DNA of 64,000 nt, from assembly GCA_041875495.1 (NCBI GenBank), contig CP112982.1, forward strand, positions 2,046,001 through 2,110,000. Direction: 5' to 3'. The DNA is from Halomonas sp. CH40. GTDB taxonomy: Bacteria > Pseudomonadota > Gammaproteobacteria > Pseudomonadales > Halomonadaceae. The notes beneath the pieces were generated by a model that was given only the letters and a program-made list of their open reading frames with translations, was not told the origin of the DNA and made no database searches. Both the position numbers and the translations under genes were made by a program. Below, one piece after another: positions 1-10,007 of the stretch (position 1 is its first letter; each line of letters opens with the position of its first letter).

Positions 1-942
<942 letters not shown>

Positions 943-2445
943 ATGAGTACCGCCACCCAGCCCATGCCTTCTTCTACCCATACGCCCACGCAGGCGCCGC
1001 TTGCATTACGCCGCACCAAGATTGTCGCAACCCTTGGCCCTGCCAGCGACCGCCCAGGCGTATTGGAAGCCATGCTTAAAGCAGGCGTTGATGTAGTAAG
1101 GCTGAATTTCTCCCACGGCGCGCCAGACGACCATCGCCGCCGGTTGACGGAAGTGCGCCGCCTGGCGGAACAGCTAGGCCGCAGCGTGGCCGCTCTGGGT
1201 GACCTGCAAGGCCCGAAAATCCGTATTGCTCGCTTTGCTGAAGACGCTGTTCACCTCAAGGAAGGCCAGCCCTTTGTGCTGGATATGGCGCTTGACGAAA
1301 ACGCTGGCAGCCTTGAAAGCGTTGGCTGTGACTACAAGACCCTGGCCGATGATGTCAGCGTCGGTGATCGCCTCTTGCTGGATGATGGCCGCGTAGTGCT
1401 TGATGTGACGGCTGTTCAGGGCCAGCAGGTGCATACACAGGTTCATGTTGGCGGCAAGCTTTCCAACAACAAGGGCATCAACAAACAGGGAGGCGGGCTA
1501 TCAGCACCGGCCCTGACCGAAAAAGACAAGGCCGACCTGAAAACCGCCGTGGAGATCGGTGTGGATTATCTGGCGGTTTCCTTCCCGCGCTCAGCGGCGG
1601 ATATGCTGGAAGCGCGGGAATTGCTGGGCGACGCTGGCCGCGAGATTGGCCTGGTCGCCAAACTGGAACGCGCCGAAGCCGTTGCTGACGACGAAACCCT
1701 GGATGGCATTATCAACGCCTCTGAAGCGGTCATGGTGGCCCGCGGTGATCTGGGCGTTGAAATTGGCGATGAGGCCTTGATCGGCACCCAGAAGCGCATC
1801 ATCAAACACGCCAGAACCCTCAACCGCGCGGTGATCACAGCGACCCAGATGATGGAATCGATGATTGAATCACCGCTGCCCACCCGCGCTGAGGTGTTTG
1901 ACGTGGCCAATGCCGTACTCGATGCCACGGATGCTGTCATGCTGTCTGCCGAAACGGCGGCGGGCGACTACCCGGTTGAAACCGTGGAAGCCATGAACCG
2001 GGTCTGCCTTGGCGCCGAACGCGAGCGGATTGCCCAGGAGTCCGGCCACCGCATCCATGAAGGCTTTGAACGGGTCGACGAAACCATTGCCCTTTCCGCC
2101 ATGTATGCCGCCAACCACATGGCCGGCGTGGATGCCATTGCCTGCATGACCTCGACAGGCTACACCCCGCTGATTGCCTCACGCATCCGCTCAGGCTTGC
2201 CGATTGTCGGCCTGGCCCACAGCCCGATTGCCCAGCGGCGCATGGCCCTTTATCGCGGCGTGGTATCACTGCCCTTTGATACTTCTGAAATCGCTGCCAA
2301 GGATGTCAACCAGGCGGCCATGCAGCTGCTTGTCAGTCATGGCTTGGCACACCCCGGCAAACACGTCATTCTGACTCGCGGTGATCACATGAATGCCCAC
2401 GGCGGCACCAACACCATGAAAGTGATGGCCGTAGACGCAGAATAA
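943..2445 (+). CDS. pyk: Pyruvate kinase
   Basis: Transfers phosphate from phosphoenolpyruvate to ADP, the last step of glycolysis. The 500-residue protein opens after a short Ser/Thr/Pro-rich leader with RRTKIVATLGPASDRP, then has the substrate and metal motif VMVARGDLGVEIG and the typical TATQMMESM segment, followed by a C-terminal effector domain. An in-frame ATG lies at 928, but the purine-rich GAGGT at 930-934 sits at the right distance from ATG 943, so I choose 943. The mgsA gene follows 26 bases downstream on the same strand, which puts the two enzymes that set pyruvate and methylglyoxal output in one likely transcript. Confidence 0.95.
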   Translation: MSTATQPMPSSTHTPTQAPLALRRTKIVATLGPASDRPGVLEAMLKAGVDVVRLNFSHGAPDDHRRRLTEVRRLAEQLGRSVAALGDLQGPKIRIARFAEDAVHLKEGQPFVLDMALDENAGSLESVGCDYKTLADDVSVGDRLLLDDGRVVLDVTAVQGQQVHTQVHVGGKLSNNKGINKQGGGLSAPALTEKDKADLKTAVEIGVDYLAVSFPRSAADMLEARELLGDAGREIGLVAKLERAEAVADDETLDGIINASEAVMVARGDLGVEIGDEALIGTQKRIIKHARTLNRAVITATQMMESMIESPLPTRAEVFDVANAVLDATDAVMLSAETAAGDYPVETVEAMNRVCLGAERERIAQESGHRIHEGFERVDETIALSAMYAANHMAGVDAIACMTSTGYTPLIASRIRSGLPIVGLAHSPIAQRRMALYRGVVSLPFDTSEIAAKDVNQAAMQLLVSHGLAHPGKHVILTRGDHMNAHGGTNTMKVMAVDAE

Positions 2446-2471
2446 CGACGAACCACCCGGAGAGCTTTGCC

Positions 2472-2948
2472 ATGCCTGATATTCGCCCACCCCGCCAAGC
2501 CGTGCGTACCCTGCAGGCACGCAAGCGCATTGCGCTGATCGCCCATGACGGCAAGAAAACCGAAATGCTCGAATGGGCCACCCGCTGGCAGAAAACGCTC
2601 AGCCAGCACAGCCTGATTGGCACCGGCACGACCTCCGGGCGGCTCAAGCAGACGCTAGGCCTGGAAGTCGAAGGCTTGATGAGTGGGCCGCTGGGCGGCG
2701 ATCAGCAGATTGGCGCCCGGATTGCCGAGCAGCAGCTGGATATCCTGATTTTCTTCTGGGACCCTTTTGCTCCCCAACCTCACGACCCGGACGTCAAGGC
2801 TCTGCTGCGCCTGGCCGCACTGTGGAATGTTCCGGTTGCCTGTAACGCTGCCAGCGCCGACTTCCTGCTTTCATCGCCCTATCTCAGTGAGTGCTACGAT
2901 ATGGCCATTCCCGACGCCGAGGCCTGGGCCCAGACGCGCACGGGTTAA
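2472..2948 (+). CDS. mgsA: Methylglyoxal synthase
   Basis: Converts dihydroxyacetone phosphate to methylglyoxal and phosphate, a bypass of lower glycolysis that frees phosphate when triose phosphates build up. The 158-residue length fits the family (about 150). Family motifs in order are ALIAHDGKK, the phosphate-binding GTGTTSGRL, SGPLGGDQQIG with its catalytic Asp, and IFFWDPFAPQPHDPD. A GGAG element lies about 9 bases before the ATG. It follows pyk closely and converges with the Cra-type repressor gene, leaving only 23 bases between their stops. Confidence 0.95.
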   Translation: MPDIRPPRQAVRTLQARKRIALIAHDGKKTEMLEWATRWQKTLSQHSLIGTGTTSGRLKQTLGLEVEGLMSGPLGGDQQIGARIAEQQLDILIFFWDPFAPQPHDPDVKALLRLAALWNVPVACNAASADFLLSSPYLSECYDMAIPDAEAWAQTRTG

Positions 2949-2971
2949 CGTCGAACGAAGAGAGATAAGCT

Positions 2972-3949
2972 CTAGCGGGTACGCAGGTGGCGCGCCACCA
3001 CCTGCTGCCCGCATTGGTAATCTCCCTGCATGGCCTTCAGGGCACAGTCCAGGGTGAGTTCGGCAATACGGTCATAGTCCTGCAGCGCTGAATTCACCGC
3101 TTGGGGCAGGAAGTCCAACAGCCGATGGTCACCAAAGGTGGCCAGCCGCATCCGGTCAGGCAAGCCACCGCGTTCAAGAAATACATCAAACACCCCTTCC
3201 AGCAGCACATAAGACGCCGTCACTAACGCATCCGCGCCGCCTTTTTCATCCAGCAGTGAAGCGGCAAGGCGAGCGCCCTCGCTGCGCTCATAATGCGTGC
3301 CACTCAATATTATCGGCTCAATGGAACTGCCTTGAAGCGCCGCCTCAAAGCCTGCCTGCCGCTCACGGCTGATCGACAGCCCCGGCATGGCCTCCAACCA
3401 CGCAACCCGCTGAGTACTGGCGGTGATGACCGAACGCGTCAGCGTATAGGCAGCTTCCCGGTCGTTACTGACCACGCTGGCAAAGCGCATGGGTGCAAGC
3501 CCGCGATCCATGCCCACCACATACCAGCCTTCATCAATCAGGTCAGCATAAAAGAGGTCACCTTCGGCCAGACAACTGGCGGTAATCAATACCTCACAGC
3601 GCTGCGCACGCAGCGCCAGCGCCAAGGTGCGCTCACTGTCGGCGCAGTCATCAGAGCTCACCACTAACAGCTGGTAACCCCGCTCGCGGGCACCGCGTTC
3701 CAGGCGTTTTGCCAGCCGCGCATAGCTGATATTTTCAAGATCAGGCACGATCAAGCCAATCAGCCGACTTGCGCCACGGCGCAGCGCCGCTGCCTGAGGG
3801 TCAACGTGGTAGCGATGCTGACGCACCACCGCCATGACTTTTTCAATGGTAGCGGCGCTGATCCTGCGCTTCTCAGCCTGGCCGTTGATTACATAGCTCG
3901 CCGTGGTGCGCGATACGCCCGCAAGCCGGGCAATGTCGGCAAGTGTCAT
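2972..3949 (-). CDS. cra: LacI-family fructose repressor, Cra/FruR type
   Basis: Transcription factor expected to bind the fru operator and to release on fructose-1-phosphate or a related sugar phosphate. The 325-residue protein starts with a LacI helix-turn-helix MTLADIARLAGVSRTTASYVIN, whose TTASYVING form is typical of Cra/FruR, then a hinge RRGASRLIGLIVPDL and a periplasmic-binding-protein-like effector domain. An upstream in-frame ATG at 3994 adds 15 residues, but GGGAGAA just before ATG 3949 and the family N terminus favour 3949. It is divergent from fruBKA with two Cra-like palindromes between them, so self-control and fru control are likely. Whether it also acts as a global regulator as in enterobacteria is not visible. 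Confidence 0.9.
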   Translation of the reverse strand: MTLADIARLAGVSRTTASYVINGQAEKRRISAATIEKVMAVVRQHRYHVDPQAAALRRGASRLIGLIVPDLENISYARLAKRLERGARERGYQLLVVSSDDCADSERTLALALRAQRCEVLITASCLAEGDLFYADLIDEGWYVVGMDRGLAPMRFASVVSNDREAAYTLTRSVITASTQRVAWLEAMPGLSISRERQAGFEAALQGSSIEPIILSGTHYERSEGARLAASLLDEKGGADALVTASYVLLEGVFDVFLERGGLPDRMRLATFGDHRLLDFLPQAVNSALQDYDRIAELTLDCALKAMQGDYQCGQQVVARHLRTR

Positions 3950-4039
3950 GCAATTCTCCCTTTGGTTGCCGGTGTAGTTTATCAGCCGCTTCACCCCACC
4001 CCGACTAAAGTCTAGAAAGACAACCCTTGTGTCTTTAAG

Positions 4040-4051
4040 TGAATCGATTCA
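4040..4051. promoter_or_regulatory. Cra/FruR operator 1
   Basis: TGAATCGATTCA is a perfect 12-base palindrome and closely matches the Cra site TGAAACGTTTCA. It lies between cra and fruB, 129 bases before the fruB start codon. Confidence 0.8.
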
Positions 4052-4072
4052 GCATAGCCAACTAACCACAGG

Positions 4073-4084
4073 TGACACGATTCA
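4073..4084. promoter_or_regulatory. Cra/FruR operator 2
   Basis: TGACACGATTCA matches operator 1 in 10 of 12 positions. The two centres are 33 bases apart, about three helical turns, so both sites would face the same side of the DNA. This suggests cooperative binding or a small loop between two repressor dimers. Confidence 0.7.
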
Positions 4085-4179
4085 TCCAGTTAACTTCAAT
4101 AATAAACGACTAACGTCTTATGTGTAGAGACTTATCGCCACGTGCAGACGTTGCCTGAGCGCGTTTACAGGAGATCCCA

Positions 4180-7050
4180 ATGTTGACTCTCGGCCCCGAT
4201 GACATCTTGCTCGACCGTCATGCAGACAACTGGCAAGCGGCGCTCGACAACGCTGCCCAAGCGCTAACCGAGACTGGCCTGGTCGAGGCGGATTACCGTG
4301 ACGGCCTGCATGCCCGCGAAGCACAGTCGTCAACCTATTTAGGCAATGCGATTGCCATTCCCCACGGCACGCCGGAAAGTCGCCAGCATGTAAAACGCAC
4401 CGGCGTACGTGTGCTGCAGTTCCCCCAAGGGGTTCAGTGGCATGATGGCCAGACAGTCCATGTTCTGGTGACCATTGCCGCCCAGAATGACGAACACCTG
4501 GGCATCCTGCGTCAGCTGACCCATGTACTGGATCGCGATGGCGTGGCAGATCAGCTGGCCAGCGCCCAATCCGCCACCGAGATAGCACGGCTGCTGTCCA
4601 AGCCAACGCTTGAACCGCGCCTGGATGGCGATACGCTGTGCGTTAACTTTCCCGCCCGCGACCCGCAAGAACTCGCTTTGGCGGCTGCCGCACGGCTGCA
4701 CCAAAGCGGCTGCGTCGATAACACCTTTATCAGCGCCGTTGCGGGTTCTCAGCCTCAATGGCTTGGCCAGGGCCTGTGGTTTTCAAGCCACGCTCAAGGC
4801 GCTAACCATCCGGCATTAGGCGTGGCCACACCCGCTGACCCGAAACTGGAACATGAGGGCCACCCCGTTCATGCCTTGTTCTGTTTAGCCGCCAGCGGCG
4901 ATGCCCACCGCCCGCTGCTTGAACAGCTGTTGGCAGTGTTGGAGAACGACGAAAGCGACCGCTTGGTAGGTAAAAACAGCGCCGAACTGCTGGCCGCCCT
5001 GGCTGGTGAAACGGCCAGCACCCAGTCTCGCCGGGTACGTGTTTTGAACCCCCACGGCCTGCACGCCCGACCGGCCAAGCAGCTGGTACAGATTGCCCGG
5101 GCACAATCCATGGCGATTAACGTGCGCCTGGAAGAAGGCAATGCGACCCCGGTATCCGCCGCCAGCCTGACCAAGGTGATTGGCCTGGGCGCACGGCGTG
5201 GCCAGTGGCTGATTCTGTCTGCCGAGGGCGAGCAGGCAAGTACAGCACTGGAAGCGGTTGCCACTGCCGTAGAAGACGGCCTGGGCGAAAAAGTAACCCC
5301 CTTTGACGCTGGCTATGAGAAGCCAGCTGTAAGCGATGCAGGCCATCCTACTGCGGCTCCGTTAATTGCCGACACGCCCCACACAGGGGTGGCTGCTTCG
5401 CCAGGCCTGGCCATTGCGCCGGTGTTTGTGATTCGCCCGATGCAGTTTGACTACCCTGAACACGCCAGCGATTCCGAGGATCAGATACGCCGCCTGGAAG
5501 CAGCCTTGAAGGAAGGCGCCGCTCAACTGCAGGCGCTGGTTCATCAGGCCCCGGGTGGCGAAGTGGCGGATATTCTTTCCATGCACGAAGAGATGCTTGA
5601 CGACCCCGAGCTGCATCACGCGGCCATTGAGGCGATTGGCGAAGGGCGTTCAGCCGAAGCGGGCTGGTGGAATGCCATTGAAACCGCCGCCCATGCTCAG
5701 GAAATGCTGGCTGACCGCCTGTTGGCTGAGCGCGCCGCCGACCTGCGCGACGTTGGCCGCCGTGTGCTGGGTGTACTGTGCGATGTCCAGCTACCCGAGC
5801 CCCCTGACCACCCGTATATCCTGGTGATGGATGACATCGGCCCCTCTGATGTTGCTCGCCTGGATACCTCACGTGTACGCGGCCTGCTGACCGTACGTGG
5901 CGGTGCCACTGCCCACAGCGCCATTCTGGCCCGCGCCCTGGGCATTCCCGCCGTGGTCGGCGCCGGTGAAGCCGTGATGGCGCTGCACAACGGCAGCATG
6001 ATGGTTCTGGATGGGGAGCGTGGCCGGGTTACCTCTCAGCCCTGCGAAGAACGCCTGCAGCGCGCGGAGCAACAGCTTCTTGATCAGCAACAGCGTGAAG
6101 CCGATGCCTGGGAGCTGCGTTTTGAGCAGGCTCAAACCCGCGATGGCCACAGGGTTGAAGTGGCCGCCAACCTGGGCAACACCGCCCACGCCGCTGACGC
6201 GGTTGAACGTGGTGCCGAAGGCGTTGGTCTGCTACGCACCGAGTTCCTGTTTATGGCCCACGCCAGCGCACCGGATCTGGCCACCCAGATTGCCGAATAC
6301 CGCGAAGCCACCGATGCCCTGGATGGCCGCCCGCTGGTGGCGCGCACTCTGGATGTCGGGGGCGACAAGCCGCTGCCCTACTGGCCGGTTCCCCAGGAAG
6401 ACAATCCTTTCCTGGGCCTGCGCGGCATTCGTTTGGCGCTGACCCAGCCGGACGTGCTGGAAACACAGATTCGTGCACTGCTGATGGCAGCCGTCGGCCG
6501 TCCGCTCCGCATCATGCTGCCGATGGTCAAGGATGTGGCTGAATTCCGCGCCGCCAAGGTGATCTACGACCGTCTGCTCAGCGAGATCCCTCTGGCTGAG
6601 CGCGCCACTGATGTACAGCTGGGCATAATGATCGAAGTGCCTTCCAGCGCTCTATTAGCACCGACACTCGCGGCCGAGGTGGATTTCTTCTCTATCGGCA
6701 CTAATGACCTGACCCAATACACCCTGGCCATTGACCGTGGCCACCCGGAGCTGTCTGCCCAGGCTGACGGCCTGCACCCCGCCGTACTGCGCCTGATCCA
6801 GATGAGCGTCGATGCTGCGCACGCTCACGGCAAATGGGTCGGCGTATGCGGCGAACTGGCCTCGGACGCCATGGCCATCCCTGTGTTGGTAGGCTTGGGC
6901 GTCGATGAGCTGTCCGTCAGTGCGCGCCAGATCCCGCTGGTCAAGGCGCGCCTACGTGAGTTTGACCTTGCCGATGGCCAAGCCAGCGCCCAGTTAGCGC
7001 TAGGCAAGGCCACCAGTGATGAAGTACGCGATGCCCTGGAGGCCCGCTAA
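4180..7050 (+). CDS. fruB: Fructose PTS multiphosphoryl transfer protein (EIIA-HPr-EI fusion)
   Basis: Single 956-residue cytoplasmic protein that carries phosphate from PEP to the fructose permease. Domains in order: EIIA-Fru (about 1-145, phosphorylatable His62 in AIPHGTP), a middle linker domain (about 150-280), HPr (about 284-370, His295 in PHGLHARPAK) and enzyme I (about 405-956, His579 in GGATAHSAILAR). Because HPr and EI are fused in, the fructose system needs no separate ptsH or ptsI for sugar uptake. CAGGAGAT precedes the ATG. The stop overlaps the fruK start by one base (TAATG), so translation is coupled. Two Cra-like operators lie upstream. Confidence 0.96.
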   Translation: MLTLGPDDILLDRHADNWQAALDNAAQALTETGLVEADYRDGLHAREAQSSTYLGNAIAIPHGTPESRQHVKRTGVRVLQFPQGVQWHDGQTVHVLVTIAAQNDEHLGILRQLTHVLDRDGVADQLASAQSATEIARLLSKPTLEPRLDGDTLCVNFPARDPQELALAAAARLHQSGCVDNTFISAVAGSQPQWLGQGLWFSSHAQGANHPALGVATPADPKLEHEGHPVHALFCLAASGDAHRPLLEQLLAVLENDESDRLVGKNSAELLAALAGETASTQSRRVRVLNPHGLHARPAKQLVQIARAQSMAINVRLEEGNATPVSAASLTKVIGLGARRGQWLILSAEGEQASTALEAVATAVEDGLGEKVTPFDAGYEKPAVSDAGHPTAAPLIADTPHTGVAASPGLAIAPVFVIRPMQFDYPEHASDSEDQIRRLEAALKEGAAQLQALVHQAPGGEVADILSMHEEMLDDPELHHAAIEAIGEGRSAEAGWWNAIETAAHAQEMLADRLLAERAADLRDVGRRVLGVLCDVQLPEPPDHPYILVMDDIGPSDVARLDTSRVRGLLTVRGGATAHSAILARALGIPAVVGAGEAVMALHNGSMMVLDGERGRVTSQPCEERLQRAEQQLLDQQQREADAWELRFEQAQTRDGHRVEVAANLGNTAHAADAVERGAEGVGLLRTEFLFMAHASAPDLATQIAEYREATDALDGRPLVARTLDVGGDKPLPYWPVPQEDNPFLGLRGIRLALTQPDVLETQIRALLMAAVGRPLRIMLPMVKDVAEFRAAKVIYDRLLSEIPLAERATDVQLGIMIEVPSSALLAPTLAAEVDFFSIGTNDLTQYTLAIDRGHPELSAQADGLHPAVLRLIQMSVDAAHAHGKWVGVCGELASDAMAIPVLVGLGVDELSVSARQIPLVKARLREFDLADGQASAQLALGKATSDEVRDALEAR

Positions 7051-8021
7051 TGGCCCAGGTCGTGTGCATTACACTCAACCCTGCGCTGGATTTAGCGTTC
7101 AACCTGGAAACGCTGACGCCCGGCCAGGTGAATCGCCCCGACAGCGCCCAGCTGGAAGCGGCGGGCAAGGGCGTTAACGTCGCCCGTGTGCTGGCAAGCC
7201 TAGGCCACGAGGTGATTGTCAGCGGTTTTCTCGGCCAGGATAACGACGCCCCGTTCAGCCTGGCCTTTCCCCACTACGGCGTCGAGGATGCTTTTGTGCG
7301 GGTGCCCGGCAGCACCCGTATTAACGCCAAGCTGGCGGAAAAAAGCGGCCGCGTGACAGACATCAACGGCCCCGGCATGCCGATTGCGCCAGCCCATCTG
7401 GATGCTTTACGCCAAATCTTGGACAGCCTTTTTCAGCGTACCTCACCGCCCCAGGCGATCGTCGTCGCTGGCAGCCTGCCGCCGGGGTTTGACCAGGCGT
7501 ATTTTGCGCAACTGCTCGCCAGCCTGAAAAACTACGGCGTGCCGCTATGGATAGACACCAGCGGCCCGGCACTGCTGACCGCCATTGCCGCCGAGCCTAG
7601 CGCCGTCAAACCTAACGAGACGGAACTTGCCGATTGGGCGGGTGACACACTCCATTCTCACCAGCAGCGCCAGGCTGCGGCCCAACGCCTGCACGCCAGC
7701 GGCATCGAGCACTCGTTGATTTCCGCAGGTGCAGAAGGCGTTTTATGGGTCAGCTCACAGGGCATCTGGCAGTCCACGCCGCCTGACGTCAACGCCACCA
7801 ACACCGTCTGTGCGGGCGATACCTTTGTGGCTGGCATGCTCCACGGGCTGCTCAGCGGCTTCACCCCACACGACACCCTTCGCATCGCGACGGCGCTCTC
7901 TGCCGAAGCGGTTCGCCATGTTGGCGTGGGCACCCCCCATGCCGACGACTTTGACTTACTCCAACAACAGACTTTGGTACGGCGTCTTGACGACGTCATC
8001 ACCGAGGGAGCCACGCGATGA
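7050..8021 (+). CDS. fruK: 1-phosphofructokinase
   Basis: Phosphorylates fructose-1-phosphate, the product of the PTS permease, to fructose-1,6-bisphosphate. The 323-residue protein is a PfkB-family kinase: ITLNPALDLAF at the N terminus, GKGVNVARVLASLG for substrate binding, GSLPPG in the middle, and the C-terminal NTVCAGDTFVAGML motif holding the catalytic Asp. It overlaps fruB by one base and fruA by four (ATGA), so the three fru genes form a tightly coupled operon. Confidence 0.95.
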   Translation: MAQVVCITLNPALDLAFNLETLTPGQVNRPDSAQLEAAGKGVNVARVLASLGHEVIVSGFLGQDNDAPFSLAFPHYGVEDAFVRVPGSTRINAKLAEKSGRVTDINGPGMPIAPAHLDALRQILDSLFQRTSPPQAIVVAGSLPPGFDQAYFAQLLASLKNYGVPLWIDTSGPALLTAIAAEPSAVKPNETELADWAGDTLHSHQQRQAAAQRLHASGIEHSLISAGAEGVLWVSSQGIWQSTPPDVNATNTVCAGDTFVAGMLHGLLSGFTPHDTLRIATALSAEAVRHVGVGTPHADDFDLLQQQTLVRRLDDVITEGATR

Positions 8022-9754
8022 ACCTGATCCTGATTACCGCCTGCCCTAGCGGCATGGCGACCACCTTCCTGGCTGCCAAGCGCCTTGAACAGGCAGCCAC
8101 CCAAATGGGCTGGAGCGCTCATGTGGAAATGCACGGCGAAGTTGCGCCGCTGCAGGCCGCCAGCGCCGAGCAAATTGCCAATGCCGACCTTATCGTCGTC
8201 GCAGCCGACCACGTTCCTGCCCCGGAACGCTTTGCGGGCAAACGGCTCTTCCGCGCGCCAATCGCCAGCGCCCTGCCCGACCCCAGCGCCTTCTTAACCC
8301 AGGCCAAACGCGAGGCGCCGATTTACACCCCGCCTGCAAGCGCCGCGACTCCAGCAGCCACCGGCGCCACCGGCGGCAAGAAGATTGTGGCAGTGACCGC
8401 CTGCCCCACCGGGGTAGCCCATACCTTTATGGCCGCCGAAGCACTTGCCGAAGCAGGTAGAGCAATGGGGCACGCCATTCGCGTGGAAACCCAGGGCTCG
8501 GTAGGCGCTCAGGATCAATTAAGCGAAGAAGAGATCGCCGACGCTGATGTGGTGGTTCTGGCCTGCGATATCGACGTAGACCCGGCACGTTTTGCTGGCA
8601 AGCGAGTGTATCGCACCTCAACCGGCAATGCGCTGAAAAAGCCTCGCCCCACCCTGGAAGCCGCCCTGGTTGAAGCCAGTGTAGAAAACACCAGCAGTGC
8701 GAACACAGGCAGCGCGAACAAGAGCGTAAAAGAGAAAGGCGTTTACAAGCACCTGCTCACCGGGGTGTCGTTTATGCTGCCGATGGTGGTAGCGGGGGGC
8801 CTATTGATTGCGCTGTCGTTTGTCTTCGGTATTGAAGCCTTCCAGGAAGAAGGCACCCTGGCCGCCGCGCTCATGGAAATTGGCGGCGGCACGGCTTTCG
8901 CGCTGATGATCCCCGTGCTGGCAGGCTATATTGCCTATTCCATCGCTGACCGCCCCGGCATTGCCCCGGGCATGATTGGCGGTATGCTGGCGGCCAATAT
9001 CGGCTCCGGGTTTATTGGCGGTATTCTGGCAGGCTTTCTGGCAGGCTATGTGGCCCTGGCGGTGACCCGCTATGTCAAGCTGCCTTCCAGCATTGAGTCG
9101 CTCAAGCCGATTCTGATCATTCCTCTGGTGGCCAGCCTGGTGACCGGCCTGACCATGATCTATGTGATTGGCGAGCCCGTGGCGGCCTTGCTTGACGCGC
9201 TAACCAGCTTCCTTGAATCCATGGGTTCAACCAACGCAGTACTCCTCGGCATTCTGCTGGGTTCGATGATGTGCTTTGACCTTGGCGGCCCCGTCAACAA
9301 GGCGGCCTATACCTTTGGTGTGGGCCTGCTAGCCTCGGAAACCTACGGCCCCATGGCCGCCATCATGGCGGCAGGCATGGTGCCCGCCATTGGCATGGGT
9401 ATTGCCAGTTTCGTGGCGCGCCATAAGTTTTCTGAACCTGAGCGTGAGGCGGGCAAGGCATCTCTAGTGCTCGGCTTCTGCTTTATCAGCGAAGGCGCCA
9501 TTCCGTTTGCGGCAAAAGACCCGCTGCGGGTTATCCCTGCCTGCATGGTAGGCGGGGCGCTGACCGGCGCGCTTTCCATGCTGGTAGGCGCACAGCTGAT
9601 GGCCCCTCACGGCGGTATCTTTGTTCTGCTGATTCCTAACGCCATTACTCCTGTACTGCTCTATCTGGGTGCTATTGTGGCGGGCTCACTGGTAACCGGC
9701 TTGGGCTATGCGTTTATCAAACGCGGCGCGGCTCAAGTTGCTGTGGCCAGCTAA
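8018..9754 (+). CDS. fruA: Fructose PTS permease, EIIB'-EIIB-EIIC
   Basis: Inner-membrane fructose transporter that phosphorylates its substrate during uptake. The 578-residue chain has two EIIB domains: residues 1-100 with Cys9 in TACPSGMATT, and about 120-220 with Cys129 in TACPTGVAHTF, joined by an Ala/Pro linker. The second has the standard phosphocysteine motif and is likely the active one. A hydrophobic EIIC domain with about 8-10 membrane segments follows from residue 245. A strong hairpin lies 13 bases after the stop. Confidence 0.95.
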   Translation: MNLILITACPSGMATTFLAAKRLEQAATQMGWSAHVEMHGEVAPLQAASAEQIANADLIVVAADHVPAPERFAGKRLFRAPIASALPDPSAFLTQAKREAPIYTPPASAATPAATGATGGKKIVAVTACPTGVAHTFMAAEALAEAGRAMGHAIRVETQGSVGAQDQLSEEEIADADVVVLACDIDVDPARFAGKRVYRTSTGNALKKPRPTLEAALVEASVENTSSANTGSANKSVKEKGVYKHLLTGVSFMLPMVVAGGLLIALSFVFGIEAFQEEGTLAAALMEIGGGTAFALMIPVLAGYIAYSIADRPGIAPGMIGGMLAANIGSGFIGGILAGFLAGYVALAVTRYVKLPSSIESLKPILIIPLVASLVTGLTMIYVIGEPVAALLDALTSFLESMGSTNAVLLGILLGSMMCFDLGGPVNKAAYTFGVGLLASETYGPMAAIMAAGMVPAIGMGIASFVARHKFSEPEREAGKASLVLGFCFISEGAIPFAAKDPLRVIPACMVGGALTGALSMLVGAQLMAPHGGIFVLLIPNAITPVLLYLGAIVAGSLVTGLGYAFIKRGAAQVAVAS

Positions 9755-9767
9755 ACGCTTCACCTCC

Positions 9768-9799
9768 AGCGCTGGGTAGGCAACAGCCTACTCAGCGCT
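9768..9799. terminator. Hairpin after fruA
   Basis: Two 14-base arms (9768-9781 and 9786-9799) pair with a single G-U over a four-base AACA loop. It starts 13 bases after the fruA stop. There is no clear T run after it, so it could end transcription with help from Rho or protect the fru mRNA 3' end. Confidence 0.65.
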
Positions 9800-9898
9800 T
9801 ATCCTGCTACAGCCATTCTCTCTAACAGCGTTTATTACCTCTCCAATAGCACTCACCACGATTTATTAGCAATTTTTTAGCGATAATCTGCTTATCTG

Positions 9899-9926
9899 TT
9901 GCTTCAGACGGGGTTTTATGTAGTAT
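9899..9926 (+). promoter_or_regulatory. Possible pgi promoter
   Basis: TTGCTT (9899-9904) and TAGTAT (9921-9926) are separated by 16 bases and lie about 80 bases before the pgi start. The -10 half overlaps the HexR-like palindrome, which would allow repression by steric block. This is motif reading only. Confidence 0.4.
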
Positions 9927-9933
9927 TTTTACA
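9919..9933. promoter_or_regulatory. HexR-like operator before pgi
   Basis: TGTAGTATTTTTACA has TGTA/TACA arms, and the symmetry extends outwards to TTTATGTA (9915-9922) and TACATAAA (9930-9937). It resembles HexR sites and matches the minus-strand gap/pyk palindrome in 13 of 15 positions. Confidence 0.5.
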
Positions 9934-10007
9934 TAAATAAAGATTTGTCCGAGCTACCGCATCGCTCGCGTCATCAATAACGATCTATAACAACAGGACC
10001 GCCTTCT

